Shown piece after piece: positions 47,080-56,390 of a stretch of DNA of 64,000 bases (position 1 is the first letter of the stretch; every line of letters starts with the position of its first letter). Below the pieces are notes generated by a model. It ran no database searches, was not told where the DNA came from, and worked only from the letters and a program-made list of their open reading frames with translations. Source of the DNA: Acinetobacter pittii ANC 4050 (GTDB lineage: Bacteria > Pseudomonadota > Gammaproteobacteria > Pseudomonadales > Moraxellaceae); contig NZ_KB976987.1 of the NCBI RefSeq assembly GCF_000399685.1, forward strand, positions 1,052,954 through 1,116,953. The letters are read 5' to 3'. The position numbers and the translations under genes are program-made.

Positions 47080-48684
47080 ATGAAAGTACGTTCAGACATC
47101 ATGAAATTAGCAAAAAGCATGCATACTTGGGTGGGTGTATGTGCAGGGATTTTGCTTTTTATCTGTTTCTTTGCTGGTGGGCTCAGCATGTTTCAGCACC
47201 ATATTAGTAAGTGGGCTACCCCAACACAGCAAGTTTTACCGAAAGTCTCACCCGATCAATATAATGAACTCATTCAAAAAGTACAGACAGCCTATCCTGC
47301 TGCGCAAAAGAATTTCACACTAAATTTATCGTCTAATGAATTTCACTATGCGCCCATTACGTGGAGTGAACATGAACGTGGAGAAGGCTTTAATGCTGCT
47401 CAATCTACGTGGATGGCAAGCTTAGATGAAAAAGGTCAGTTAATCGTTGCTCAAGAAAACCTATCTAAAGCTGGCTGGCTAATCGAACAGTTACATGAAA
47501 CAGCAGGCATACCGGGCATGGCAGGTCATCACGGATTAGGTCTCTATGTGATGGGCGTGGTTTCAATTTTATATTTTCTTGCCCTGCTTTCAGGAGTGAT
47601 CATACTTTTACCAACCTTGGTAAAAGATTACTTTGTTATTCGCCCTGGTAAAAATAAAAAGCGATTTTGGTTAGATGCGCATAACGTGATTGGAATTACC
47701 AGCTTACCTTTCCACATCATTATTAGTATTAGCGTTATTGTCTTTGCTTTTCATGACTTTTTTTATGATGCGATTGGACAACTTGCACTCAAAGGACAGC
47801 CTGTTTTTCAGCGCTCTGCGCCTGCACTTATTCAGCCTAAACAAACACAAATCGATGTTCAGCAAATATTAGCTCAAACTAAAAAAGTAGCACCTGAATA
47901 TTCAGTCGACTATATCCAGTTCAGTGGTCTAGATAAGCCTGAAAAAGCCAATGCACGTATTGCTCTCTATAGCGCAGATCAGATGTTGCGCGGTGCGAAT
48001 CATGACTTTATGCGTATGAACCCATATGCAGTTGAGCACTTTAATCATAAAGGCATTAACACAAAGACTGATGCTGGGAATAAGTTAATCAACGCCATGT
48101 TTAGTCTACATTTTGGAAGTTTTGGCGGTACGGGCGTACGCTGGATTTATTTTGTTTTAGGTGTTGGTGGCGCTTTCTTGTTTTATACAGGTAACATCCT
48201 TTGGGTTGAAACTCGTGCACGTAAGCAAAAGCGTGCTGAAGATCCAGTTCCTGTTCAACGTAAAGATGTAGTGTTCCTTGCGAACTTAACGATAGGCGCA
48301 TGTTTAGGATGTGTTTTAGCAGTCGTGGGCACAATGTTAGCCAGTCGTTGGCTTTTCGCTGCTTTCAATATTGAAAGTATGAATCACCTCTTTATGTATG
48401 GTTATTATGCGATTTTCCTACTGAGTTTGATTTATACCTTTGTGATTGGCTATGCAAAAGCTTTACCACAATTACTCTTAACCTTAGTTTTTGTGTTATT
48501 CGCAATTCCACTAACCTCTTTTGTGGCCTATTTCATTCCTCAAAGTGGCTTATGGGTACATGGCGGAGAAATCTTAGTGGTTGATTTCTTAGCTATCATT
48601 TTTGCTTTCGCTTTCTGGCGTTTTTATCAACAAGCCCAAGATCGCCTAAAATCTGCTCCAACAGGCAGTTTATGGGCTAGCTAA
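47080..48684 (+). CDS. PepSY-associated membrane protein (ferric siderophore reductase-like)
   Basis: This 534-residue inner membrane protein is of the PepSY_TM family. The N-terminal span carries HTWVGVCAGILLFICFFAGGLSMF (in pieces), then a periplasmic domain. The later spans hold conserved histidines (GHHGLGLYVMG, DAHNVIGITSLPFHIIIS, NAMFSLHFGSFGG) that resemble heme or metal ligands. More spans follow to the C-terminus. Such proteins accompany siderophore receptors and are thought to help reduce or release iron at the inner membrane. Start at 47080 has a GGGG motif upstream. It follows two coupled small genes. Confidence 0.85.
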   Translation: MKVRSDIMKLAKSMHTWVGVCAGILLFICFFAGGLSMFQHHISKWATPTQQVLPKVSPDQYNELIQKVQTAYPAAQKNFTLNLSSNEFHYAPITWSEHERGEGFNAAQSTWMASLDEKGQLIVAQENLSKAGWLIEQLHETAGIPGMAGHHGLGLYVMGVVSILYFLALLSGVIILLPTLVKDYFVIRPGKNKKRFWLDAHNVIGITSLPFHIIISISVIVFAFHDFFYDAIGQLALKGQPVFQRSAPALIQPKQTQIDVQQILAQTKKVAPEYSVDYIQFSGLDKPEKANARIALYSADQMLRGANHDFMRMNPYAVEHFNHKGINTKTDAGNKLINAMFSLHFGSFGGTGVRWIYFVLGVGGAFLFYTGNILWVETRARKQKRAEDPVPVQRKDVVFLANLTIGACLGCVLAVVGTMLASRWLFAAFNIESMNHLFMYGYYAIFLLSLIYTFVIGYAKALPQLLLTLVFVLFAIPLTSFVAYFIPQSGLWVHGGEILVVDFLAIIFAFAFWRFYQQAQDRLKSAPTGSLWAS

Positions 48685-48730
48685 CAACCTTGAATTAACC
48701 AGACTGAAATAATGTGTGGAATATGAAAAA

Positions 48731-49351
48731 TTATAAAACCCATATTGTTTCGGTCAGTTGTTTAATTTCTTGAATATCATGACTCACATAAATCATCGGA
48801 ATTTTTATTTCCTGTTTTACCTTTTGAAAAAAAGGAATAATTTCAGCTTTATGGTTCGCATCAAGTGCTGATAAAGGCTCATCAAGCAGTAATAGCTTAG
48901 GTGAATATAACAATGCTCGTCCTAGAGCTACGCGCTGTTTTTCCCCTCCAGAGAGTTTAATCGGCATACGTTGTAATAAATGCTCTAACTTTAATAATTC
49001 AATAATATAATCTGCTTCAAAGTGACGTTCTTGTTGGGATAGATGTTTAAGACCAAATAATAAATTTTGCTTTACCGTTTTATGCGGAAAAAGCTGAGCA
49101 TCTTGAAAAACCAAACCAACATGTCGCTTTTGCGTGCTCAAATTAATTTTCTGATTTGAATCAAACCATGTTTGATCCTGTATTTTAATGACTCCACTGC
49201 GTGGTGTATTTAATCCTGCAATGGCATGTAGAATTGATGTTTTACCTGCCCCAGAGGCACCGAATAAGCCAATAACAGAAGCATCTGACTGGAAACTAGG
49301 TTCAATATGAAATTGACCCATTTGTAGCTGAAAACGGCATTCAATCAACAT
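48731..49351 (-). CDS. modC: Molybdate ABC transporter ATPase ModC (short form)
   Basis: This 206-residue ATPase energises molybdate import. Walker A (GASGAGKTS), Q-loop (VGLVFQDAQLFPH), signature (LSGGEKQRV), Walker B (LLLLDEP) and switch His (VSHDIQE) are all intact. The protein stops right after the ATPase core, at TETIWVL. The C-terminal Mop/TOBE domain of classical ModC (about 350 residues) is absent. It starts four bases after modB. Assignment rests on modA and modB. Confidence 0.9.
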   Translation of the reverse strand: MLIECRFQLQMGQFHIEPSFQSDASVIGLFGASGAGKTSILHAIAGLNTPRSGVIKIQDQTWFDSNQKINLSTQKRHVGLVFQDAQLFPHKTVKQNLLFGLKHLSQQERHFEADYIIELLKLEHLLQRMPIKLSGGEKQRVALGRALLYSPKLLLLDEPLSALDANHKAEIIPFFQKVKQEIKIPMIYVSHDIQEIKQLTETIWVL

Positions 49352-49355
49352 AATC

Positions 49356-50048
49356 TCACCGTCCTAAACGCTTCTTTTGATAACGATGAAACCACTGTGC
49401 AAACCATAACGCTAAAAAAGCCACGCTTAGCGACAAAACAATAAGCCTTTGAATAGCGGTCTCGGTATCGGGTTGTTGCATTAGGCTATACATGGCTAGA
49501 GGCAAAGTACGTGTTTCATTTGAAATATTACCCACAAAGGTAATGGTAGCCCCAAACTCACCTAAACTGCGACAAAAACATAAAATAGCACCAATTAAAA
49601 TACCACTGCTGGCAAGAGGCAATGTGACATGAAAAAAAGCCCCTAAAGATGAGGCACCTAATGTTTTTGCTGCCATTTCTAAACGCTGATCGACCAGTTC
49701 AATCGCTAGACGAATAGATTGAACCAATAGCGGGAAACCCATCACTGCAGAAGCAAGAACGGCGCCTTTCCAGTTAAATGCAAGATCAATTCCAAGCGGT
49801 GCCAAATATTGTCCAATAAAGCCGCGACTCCCAAAAACTTGTAATAGTAAATAACCCGGTACAACTGGCGGTAACACCAAAGGTAAAAATACCAATGTTT
49901 CAATGAATGACTTACCCCAAAACTCTTTACGCGCCAAAAACCATCCCACACAAATCGCAGGAATAATACTGATCACAAGGCAACTTGCTGCAACCTTACA
50001 AGAAAGTTGCAGAACGCTGAGCTCTTCTGGGGTTAAAGAAAACATCAT
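49356..50048 (-). CDS. modB: Molybdate ABC transporter permease ModB
   Basis: This 230-residue inner membrane permease has about five spans. FLPLVLPPVVPGYLLL near residue 60 is the typical ModB segment, and the EAA-type loop AAKTLGASSLGAFFHVTLPLA precedes LCFCRSLGEFGATITFVGN, a signature of molybdate permeases. Its start overlaps the modA stop by four bases. Confidence 0.95.
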   Translation of the reverse strand: MMFSLTPEELSVLQLSCKVAASCLVISIIPAICVGWFLARKEFWGKSFIETLVFLPLVLPPVVPGYLLLQVFGSRGFIGQYLAPLGIDLAFNWKGAVLASAVMGFPLLVQSIRLAIELVDQRLEMAAKTLGASSLGAFFHVTLPLASSGILIGAILCFCRSLGEFGATITFVGNISNETRTLPLAMYSLMQQPDTETAIQRLIVLSLSVAFLALWFAQWFHRYQKKRLGR

Positions 50049-50830
50049 GGTTTAACTGGAACCAACACGCTAAAACCATATTTTCTAAATACGGCTTTAG
50101 CTTGGTTGCTTTGTAAAAATTGATAGAACTTTGTTGAGTTCGGATTCTTTTTAATTATCCCTATAGGATAAGTAATTGGCGAATGCAAATTTTCCGGAAA
50201 TACGCCAGCTACTTTCACGTCTTTACTAATCGCTGCATCAGTTGCATAGACAATCCCAACCTGACATTCACCACGCGCAACAAAGTTTAATGCAGCTCGA
50301 ACATCTTCTGTTTCAACTAACTTTGGCTCAATACGGCTCCACCAACCTAAATTGGTAAAAGCTTGTTTAGCATATTTGCCTACAGGTACACTTTTAGTAT
50401 CCCCTGTACAAATCTTTCCGATAAACACTTTGCTTGGATCGGTGGTTTTATCTAGTTTTACGTTTAGTGACTGCCCTTTTGGAGTAATTAGAACCAAACG
50501 ATTGCCTAATAAATTTATACGGTCATTAGCGGCTACTCGTTTTTTGTTTTGCAGATAATCCATCCACTGTATATCTGCTGAAATAAAAATATCTGCAGGT
50601 GCCCCAGCTTCAATTTGTTTCGCTAATGTCGATGAGCCTGCATATGAAGTTTTGATTTCTATATTATTTTGTTTTTTATAATTTTTTTCCAAATCACCAA
50701 TCGCATTCGTTAAACTCGCTGCTGCATAAATAGTAACTGATTCAGCCTTAGCGGAAATATTAAACATCAATCCTATGCTGAGGACTGAATAAGCCAGAAC
50801 TAATTTTTTTATCTTTCTATCACTTACCAT
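50045..50830 (-). CDS. modA: Molybdate-binding periplasmic protein ModA
   Basis: This 261-residue substrate-binding protein has a signal peptide ending at SAKA. The mature start ESVTIYAAASLTNAIGDL and the anion-binding SYAGSSTLAKQIEAGAPADIFISAD (in pieces) are characteristic of ModA. CQVGIVYATDA is the third ligand segment. First gene of modABC. Confidence 0.96.
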   Translation of the reverse strand: MVSDRKIKKLVLAYSVLSIGLMFNISAKAESVTIYAAASLTNAIGDLEKNYKKQNNIEIKTSYAGSSTLAKQIEAGAPADIFISADIQWMDYLQNKKRVAANDRINLLGNRLVLITPKGQSLNVKLDKTTDPSKVFIGKICTGDTKSVPVGKYAKQAFTNLGWWSRIEPKLVETEDVRAALNFVARGECQVGIVYATDAAISKDVKVAGVFPENLHSPITYPIGIIKKNPNSTKFYQFLQSNQAKAVFRKYGFSVLVPVKP

Positions 50831-51300
50831 TATGTCTTACCTTATTGTCGTTTTTTGCAGCGATATATACCCAAGAATATAGCGCCATACAAAAATTATG
50901 AAAAGCATAATTCGTCAAATATAAATGATCGGAATGAAGGTAAATAGCGCAATTTGTATTTAAAACTTCATTTTGGTGCATTCCGTAGTGAGGCTAACCA
51001 TTTAAGAGCACTATATAAAACTTATTTTCTTTAAATATTAGTGAATAATTTAATTGGTTTTATGGTCATCCCTATGCCAAAAATCACATAGAGATAACCA
51101 TAAAGATCAGTCGTTTATGCCAGCTACTTTTTTAGATACGCAATAAAAAACGTCTATTCCAGACCATCTTTTACGATCGTGCAGAATAGACGCCATTGTC
51201 TGTGTAACTGAAAATTGCAGCAGTGCTTTTTCAGCGTGCAATTTATATTAAGCAAAAGCTATACCACATTAAAAAATTGAGTCACTATGAAAGTTTTCAT
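50831..51300. other. Intergenic region between modE and modA
   Basis: No ORF is convincing in these 470 bases. They should hold the modA promoter (minus strand) and a ModE operator, but I could not single out the operator by eye. The hairpin at 51145-51192 is the one clear structure. Confidence 0.5.
51145..51192 (-). terminator. Terminator of modE
   Basis: CGTCTATTC (51151-51159) pairs with GAATAGACG (51184-51192). On the minus strand a run of six T follows directly. It lies about 110 bases after the modE stop, so modE and modABC are probably separate transcripts. Confidence 0.7.
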
Positions 51301-51651
51301 TTAGCCTTTTAAATAGCTACTCATGATTTGATAATCATGTTCTAAAGCTTGTCGAGTATTAATTTCCATTTGCCGATAATGCTGTAAGACTTTTTGGCCC
51401 AGAGCTGTGATGGCTGCCCCACCACCATGTGTTCCGCCCGTTTGAGTTTCCACTAAAGCCGTTTGAAAGCACTGATTCATTGTGTCGACCAATTGCCATG
51501 CACGGCGGTAGCTCATATCCATAGATTTTGCAGCTTGTGAGATCGACCCCGTTCTTTCAATTGCTTCAAGTAAGTCTGCCTTACCCGGACCAAATGCAAT
51601 ATTCTGCTCTAAAAGAATTCTAATTTGTAATTTTAAGTTTTTTTCTTTCAT
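51301..51651 (-). CDS. modE: Short ModE-type regulator (DNA-binding domain only)
   Basis: This 116-residue protein matches the N-terminal winged helix of ModE: FGPGKADLLEAIERTGSISQAAKSMDMSYRRAWQLVDTMN (in pieces), then GGTHGGGAAITALGQKVL. The molybdate-binding Mop domains of full-length ModE (about 260 residues) are missing. Position just upstream of modABC supports a role in molybdate control. Metal sensing by this short form is unexplained. Confidence 0.88.
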   Translation of the reverse strand: MKEKNLKLQIRILLEQNIAFGPGKADLLEAIERTGSISQAAKSMDMSYRRAWQLVDTMNQCFQTALVETQTGGTHGGGAAITALGQKVLQHYRQMEINTRQALEHDYQIMSSYLKG

Positions 51652-51784
51652 GGGCTTAGTTCACAAAATTTCATTTTATGCTCATTAATATTATAAGGAA
51701 CTTTAATAGGTTAAAACACATACAATTTTAAATCTCTACTCTTTCATAAAAAGAGTTCATTTAAAAAATCAAATCTGCACAAAG

Positions 51785-51840
51785 TGGATAAAGATCTGGA
51801 AAAAACGGATAGAGGCCATGGCTTAATCGCGGTTCAATCA
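51785..51840 (+). promoter_or_regulatory. Operator-like element before antA
   Basis: Half-site TGGATAAAGAT (51785-51795) is followed after 11 bases by GGATAGAGGCCAT (51807-51819) and then GTTCAATCA (51832-51840). The same order and spacing recur before the MFS gene at 61486-61541. Two direct GGAT half-sites two helical turns apart fit AraC/XylS-type activator binding. Confidence 0.65.
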
Positions 51841-51872
51841 GTTAAAAGCTGAATGAATGGAGGATTGAGCAA

Positions 51873-53288
51873 ATGACCTCATCTAATTTAAAACAATGGA
51901 ATGATTTTATAGATGGATGTATCGACTTCCGTCCTAACGATGGCGTGTTTCGTATTGCACGTAATATGTTTACCGAGCCTGAACTATTTGACTTGGAAAT
52001 GGAACTTATTTTTGAAAAGGTTTGGATTTATGCATGTCACGAAAGTGAAATTCCAAACAATCATGATTTCCTAACAGTCCAAATTGGTCGTCAGCCGATT
52101 ATTGTGAGCCGTGATGGTAAAGGCGAATTACACGCGATGGTCAATGCTTGTGAACATCGTGGCGCAACCTTAACACGGGTTGCTAAAGGCAATCAGTCTA
52201 CATTTACTTGTCCATTCCACGCATGGTGCTATAAGTCAGATGGGCGCTTGGTTAAAGTCAAAGCCCCAAGCGAATATTGTGAAGATTTTGATAAATCAAG
52301 CCGTGGTTTAAAACAAGGCCGTATTGCCAGCTATCGTGGATTTGTATTTGTAAGCCTTGATACTCAAGCAACAGATTCTCTAGAAGACTTTTTAGGCGAT
52401 GCCAAACTGTTCCTTGATTTAATGGTCAACCAATCACCAACAGGTGAACTCGAAGTGCTACAAGGCAAGTCATCTTATACCTTTGCGGGTAACTGGAAGC
52501 TACAAAATGAAAATGGCTTAGATGGCTATCATGTCAGCACTGTTCACTATAACTATGTCTCTACAGTTCAACACCGTCAGCAAGTCAATGCATCAAAAGG
52601 TGAAGAACTTGATACGCTTGACTATAGCAAGTTAGGTGCCGGTGACTCAAAAACTGACGATGGCTGGTTTAGTTTTAAAAATGGTCACAGTGTTTTATTT
52701 AGTGATATGCCAAACCCAACAGTGCGTCCAGGTTACAGCACAGTTATGCCATATATGGTCGAAAAATATGGCGAAAAATATGCTGAATGGGCAATGCATC
52801 GTTTAAGAAATTTGAACTTGTACCCTAGCCTATTCTTTATGGACCAGATTAGTTCACAGCTTCGTATTGTTCGTCCTGTGGCATGGAATAAAACCGAAGT
52901 CATCAGCCAATGTATTGGGGTTAAAGGCGAATCTGCGGAAGCACGCCGTAACCGTATTCGCCAGTTTGAAGATTTCTTTAATGTGTCGGGTCTTGGTACA
53001 CCAGATGATCTAGTTGAATTCCGTGAACAACAAAAAGGTTTTCAGGCACGACTTGAACGTTGGAGCGATATTTCTCGCGGTTGTCAGTCTTGGGAATATG
53101 GCACGACCAAAAACTCACAAGATTTAGGCATTCAACCTGTCATTACTGGCCGTGAGTTTACCCATGAAGGACTCTATGTAAATCAGCATGGACACTGGCA
53201 ACGTCTCATGCTCGACGGCTTAAACAAGAAAGCATTGAAAATGCAAGATATTACTTTTGAAAACAATGCCGTAATGGATGAGGTGTAA
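51873..53288 (+). CDS. antA: Anthranilate 1,2-dioxygenase large subunit AntA
   Basis: This 471-residue Rieske non-heme iron oxygenase alpha subunit deoxygenates and decarboxylates anthranilate to catechol. The Rieske cluster ligands are Cys93, His95, Cys113 and His116. The catalytic iron site is NENGLDGYHVSTVHYNY, with Asp217 bridging and His220 and His225. Length equals the AntA recalled from Acinetobacter ADP1 (471). BenA is the nearest alternative, but no benD is present, and the indole-to-anthranilate genes next door favour anthranilate. GGAGG lies nine bases before the ATG. Confidence 0.92.
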   Translation: MTSSNLKQWNDFIDGCIDFRPNDGVFRIARNMFTEPELFDLEMELIFEKVWIYACHESEIPNNHDFLTVQIGRQPIIVSRDGKGELHAMVNACEHRGATLTRVAKGNQSTFTCPFHAWCYKSDGRLVKVKAPSEYCEDFDKSSRGLKQGRIASYRGFVFVSLDTQATDSLEDFLGDAKLFLDLMVNQSPTGELEVLQGKSSYTFAGNWKLQNENGLDGYHVSTVHYNYVSTVQHRQQVNASKGEELDTLDYSKLGAGDSKTDDGWFSFKNGHSVLFSDMPNPTVRPGYSTVMPYMVEKYGEKYAEWAMHRLRNLNLYPSLFFMDQISSQLRIVRPVAWNKTEVISQCIGVKGESAEARRNRIRQFEDFFNVSGLGTPDDLVEFREQQKGFQARLERWSDISRGCQSWEYGTTKNSQDLGIQPVITGREFTHEGLYVNQHGHWQRLMLDGLNKKALKMQDITFENNAVMDEV

Positions 53289-53290
53289 CC

Positions 53291-53782
53291 ATGTCACAAG
53301 AACTACATTTTGCTGTATCTCAGTTTTTGTACAAAAAGGCAGAGCTTTGCGATGCTTATGACTGGGATGCCTACCTAGAGCTTTACGATGAAGATAGTGA
53401 ATATCATATTCCACAGTGGATTGATGATCATAACTATGTTCAAGATCCAAATCAGGGTTTGTCTTATATTTATTATGCAGACCGTACAGGGCTTGAAGAT
53501 CGTGTATTCCGTATTCGTACCGGAAAAGCGGCATCTGCAACACCATTACCACGTACTTTGCACAGCATAAACAACATTCGAGTTAAAACACTAGATGATG
53601 GATTAATTGAAGCAAAAGTTGCATGGCAAACGCTTTATAACCGTCAAGGCTTAGAAGGCTGTTTTTACGGACACGCGACTTATCTTTTACGTCAAACCGC
53701 AGATGGTTTCCGTATTCGTCGTCAACACAGCATTTTGCTGAATGACAAAATTGATTCCGTTTTAGACTTCTATCACGTTTAA
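53291..53782 (+). CDS. antB: Anthranilate 1,2-dioxygenase small subunit AntB
   Basis: This 163-residue beta subunit has the cystatin-like fold of ring-hydroxylating dioxygenases: SQFLYKKAELCDAYDWDAYLELYDEDSEYHIP near the start (in pieces), RTGKAASATPLPRTLHSINNI in the middle, and IRRQHSILLNDKID at the end. It has a structural role in the alpha3beta3 enzyme. Start lies two bases after the antA stop. Confidence 0.92.
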   Translation: MSQELHFAVSQFLYKKAELCDAYDWDAYLELYDEDSEYHIPQWIDDHNYVQDPNQGLSYIYYADRTGLEDRVFRIRTGKAASATPLPRTLHSINNIRVKTLDDGLIEAKVAWQTLYNRQGLEGCFYGHATYLLRQTADGFRIRRQHSILLNDKIDSVLDFYHV

Positions 53783-53793
53783 GGGGAATGAAA

Positions 53794-54822
53794 ATGGGAC
53801 ATTCAGTTGCACTTAACTTTGCCGATGGCAAAACCTTTTTCATTTCGGTAAATAACGACGAATTGCTGCTTGATGCAGCAGTTCGCCAAGGAATTAACCT
53901 GCCGCTAGACTGCCGCGAAGGTGTTTGTGGTACTTGTCAGGGACAATGTGAAACCGGAATTTATGAACAAGAATATGTTGATGAAGATGCATTAAGTGAG
54001 CGTGATTTGGCTGAGCGTAAAATGTTAGCTTGCCAGACGCGTGTAAAATCAGATGCAGCTTTTTATTTTGATCATGATTCTGCTATTTGTAACGCTGGTG
54101 ATACTTTAAAAATTGAAACCAAAGTAACTGCGGTTGAGTTGGTTTCTGAAACAACAGCAATTTTGCATCTTGATGCGAGCAGTCATACTGCACAACTTCA
54201 GTTTTTACCGGGTCAATATGCTCGTTTGCAAATTCCAGATACTGACGACTGGCGTTCTTATTCTTTTGCAAATAGACCAAATGCAACCAATCAATTACAG
54301 TTTTTAATTCGTCTTTTGCCAGACGGTGTGATGAGCAATTACTTGCGTGATCGCTGTAAAGTTGGACAAACCCTGCTCATTGAAGCACCTCTGGGTAGTT
54401 TCTATTTACGCGAAGTACAGCGACCACTCGTTTTTGTAGCTGGTGGAACAGGGTTATCGGCTTTCTTGGGAATGTTAGATAACTTGGTTGAGCAGCCTAA
54501 CTCACCTGCTGTTCAGTTGTATTACGGCGTAAATAATGAAACCGACTTGTGCGAACAACAGCGTTTACATGCCTATGCAGAACAGCTACCAAACTTTAGT
54601 TATCACCCGATTGTGACTAAAGCAACAGAAACTTGGCAAGGTAAAGCGGGTTATATTCACGAGCACTTAAATAAAGATCAACTGGCTGAACAGGCTTTTG
54701 ATATGTATTTATGTGGCCCACCACCAATGATTGAAGCTGTTAAAAATTGGTTAGATGAACAAGCTTTGCAAAACTATCGTATTTATAGTGAGAAGTTTTT
54801 ACAGAGCAATACATCACGTTAA
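53794..54822 (+). CDS. antC: Anthranilate 1,2-dioxygenase reductase AntC
   Basis: This 342-residue electron transfer protein feeds AntAB from NADH. The N-terminal plant-type [2Fe-2S] domain has Cys40, Cys45, Cys48 and Cys80. Then follow the FAD domain (RSYSFANRPN) and the NAD domain (VFVAGGTGLSAFLGML, LCGPPPMIEAV). The ATG at 53794 is chosen over 53788 because AAGGGG is then about eight bases upstream. Immediately follows antB. Confidence 0.94.
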   Translation: MGHSVALNFADGKTFFISVNNDELLLDAAVRQGINLPLDCREGVCGTCQGQCETGIYEQEYVDEDALSERDLAERKMLACQTRVKSDAAFYFDHDSAICNAGDTLKIETKVTAVELVSETTAILHLDASSHTAQLQFLPGQYARLQIPDTDDWRSYSFANRPNATNQLQFLIRLLPDGVMSNYLRDRCKVGQTLLIEAPLGSFYLREVQRPLVFVAGGTGLSAFLGMLDNLVEQPNSPAVQLYYGVNNETDLCEQQRLHAYAEQLPNFSYHPIVTKATETWQGKAGYIHEHLNKDQLAEQAFDMYLCGPPPMIEAVKNWLDEQALQNYRIYSEKFLQSNTSR

Positions 54823-55266
54823 AAGTATAAATAGCTTAAAACCACTAAACCTGAAATGATTCAATATACTCTTATAAGGGGTATATTGAATTTTTGTTTT
54901 TGAATTAAAAACTATTATATATCAATAATATAAAATAAAAGATTCCGATAAAATAAATTGACCAATTCGCTCGGATTTGCTATAAATTTTGATAGATCTT
55001 AAGGAATAAGATCATGATGAGATTAACTTATAGCACCTTTTATATTCCCCTATTCTATTTCTCAAATGTATTAAATTGATGGACAAAATCCGACTTAAAA
55101 TTTGAGAAAATCACATTAATTAGCGGTTAAATTGGTCTGTATTTTGCTTATATCTCATTGTAATTTGTGAGTAACTTAATTTTTTAAGTGCCGTATTTAC
55201 GTGTTGCAAAGCTATGATTTACATATTTTGCACAGTAAATACAGGAGTGAGCCAAAAGGGATATAT
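54823..55266. other. Region between antC and the AraC-family gene
   Basis: These 444 bases hold the antABC terminator at 54860-54895 and then the presumed promoter of the AraC-family gene. No other gene is supported. Confidence 0.5.
54860..54895 (+). terminator. antABC terminator
   Basis: TTCAATATAC (54860-54869) pairs with GTATATTGAA (54881-54890), followed by TTTTTG. Confidence 0.85.
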
Positions 55267-56325
55267 ATGAACCAAGCCAACTCCCCCGAACTCAGTGGGC
55301 GTCATTTTCAAAATGAGTCTATCTTTACCAATCATAATTTGGTGTTTGATCATCACGATTTAAGTGAAACCTGCCGAAATGTAGGTCAAATTTTTAAACC
55401 ACATGATCTTAAAATCTCTCAGCAGAAGCGAGATTTCAGTGCAATCATGCACCATGTTAAAACAGGTGCATTGTCTATTAGTCGTTTGGAATATGGCGCT
55501 GATGTCATTATTGAACCAGATCACCTTGATAACTTTTACTTAATTCAAATTCCAACTCAGGGCTATGCAGAAATCGAGTTTGGTTCACAAAAGTTTATTT
55601 CTTATTCTCAAGTCGCTTCTCTTATTTCTCCTCAGCAATCTTTACGTATGCGCTGGCACGCGAACTCACCCCAGCTCATTCTAAAAGTTTCAAAGGATGA
55701 TTTTACTTACCATTGCCGTCAGCACATTACTGATTCAGACAATAACTTACTCGTTTTTGATCCTAAATTAGACTTTGCTACACAAAGTGGAGCCTACTTT
55801 TTACAGCTCGTTAGAACATTGATGGACGCTTTAGCATGTGATCAACATCCACTCCATCACCCTTTAGCCTTTAAACAATTTGAGTCAAATCTATTTAATG
55901 CACTTATTTATGGTCAACCCAATAATGCATTACATAAAATTGATCATTATAAAGAAAAAACCGTCTCACCTTATTTCGTGAAGCGTACAGAAGCCTATAT
56001 TAAAGAACATTTACATGAACCACTTAACGTCGAAATTTTAGCTGAACATGCGGGCGTGAGTGTGAGAACACTATTTACTGGCTTTAAAAATTATTTGGGG
56101 ACTACCCCAATGTCTTATCTTAAAGAATTACGCTTTGAACAAGCTCATTTAGAGCTCATGCATAATGAAAATCTCTCTGTCACAGACGTTGCGTTTAAAT
56201 GGGGATTTACTCATTTAGGCCGTTTTTCTCAAGAGTACAAACGTCGTTATGGTGAGTTACCTTCGTCTACTCGCCGATCTGGACAGAGTGAAGGTGCAGG
56301 CTTAATTACTTCAATTTTTTCTTAA
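55267..56325 (+). CDS. AraC-family regulator next to antABC (AntR candidate)
   Basis: This 352-residue protein starts at the ATG at 55267, which has AAGGG six bases upstream. A longer GTG frame from 55201 is less likely. The N-terminal two thirds form a substrate-sensing domain (AraC-binding-like family). The C-terminal part has two HTH motifs: LNVEILAEHAGVSVRTLFTGF and LSVTDVAFKWGFTHLGRFSQEYKRRYGELP (in pieces). It closely parallels the regulator at 63024-63989. It probably activates antABC in response to anthranilate or a related aromatic. Confidence 0.85.
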   Translation: MNQANSPELSGRHFQNESIFTNHNLVFDHHDLSETCRNVGQIFKPHDLKISQQKRDFSAIMHHVKTGALSISRLEYGADVIIEPDHLDNFYLIQIPTQGYAEIEFGSQKFISYSQVASLISPQQSLRMRWHANSPQLILKVSKDDFTYHCRQHITDSDNNLLVFDPKLDFATQSGAYFLQLVRTLMDALACDQHPLHHPLAFKQFESNLFNALIYGQPNNALHKIDHYKEKTVSPYFVKRTEAYIKEHLHEPLNVEILAEHAGVSVRTLFTGFKNYLGTTPMSYLKELRFEQAHLELMHNENLSVTDVAFKWGFTHLGRFSQEYKRRYGELPSSTRRSGQSEGAGLITSIFS

Positions 56326-56338
56326 AAAAAAATAGAGT

Positions 56339-56376
56339 AAGCCTTTTATATTTATTGATATAAAAGGCTTTTTTAT
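56339..56376. terminator. Bidirectional terminator
   Basis: AAGCCTTTTATA (56339-56350) pairs with TATAAAAGGCTT (56359-56370), with T-runs in both directions. It separates the AraC gene (plus) from the iif operon (minus). Confidence 0.92.
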
Positions 56377-56390
56377 AAATTGTTTATAGA

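Noticed and set aside
51873-54822. Benzoate dioxygenase benABC
   Set aside because: No benD dehydrogenase follows and the iif genes adjoin; lengths fit antABC. Without alignment a BenA identity is not fully excluded.
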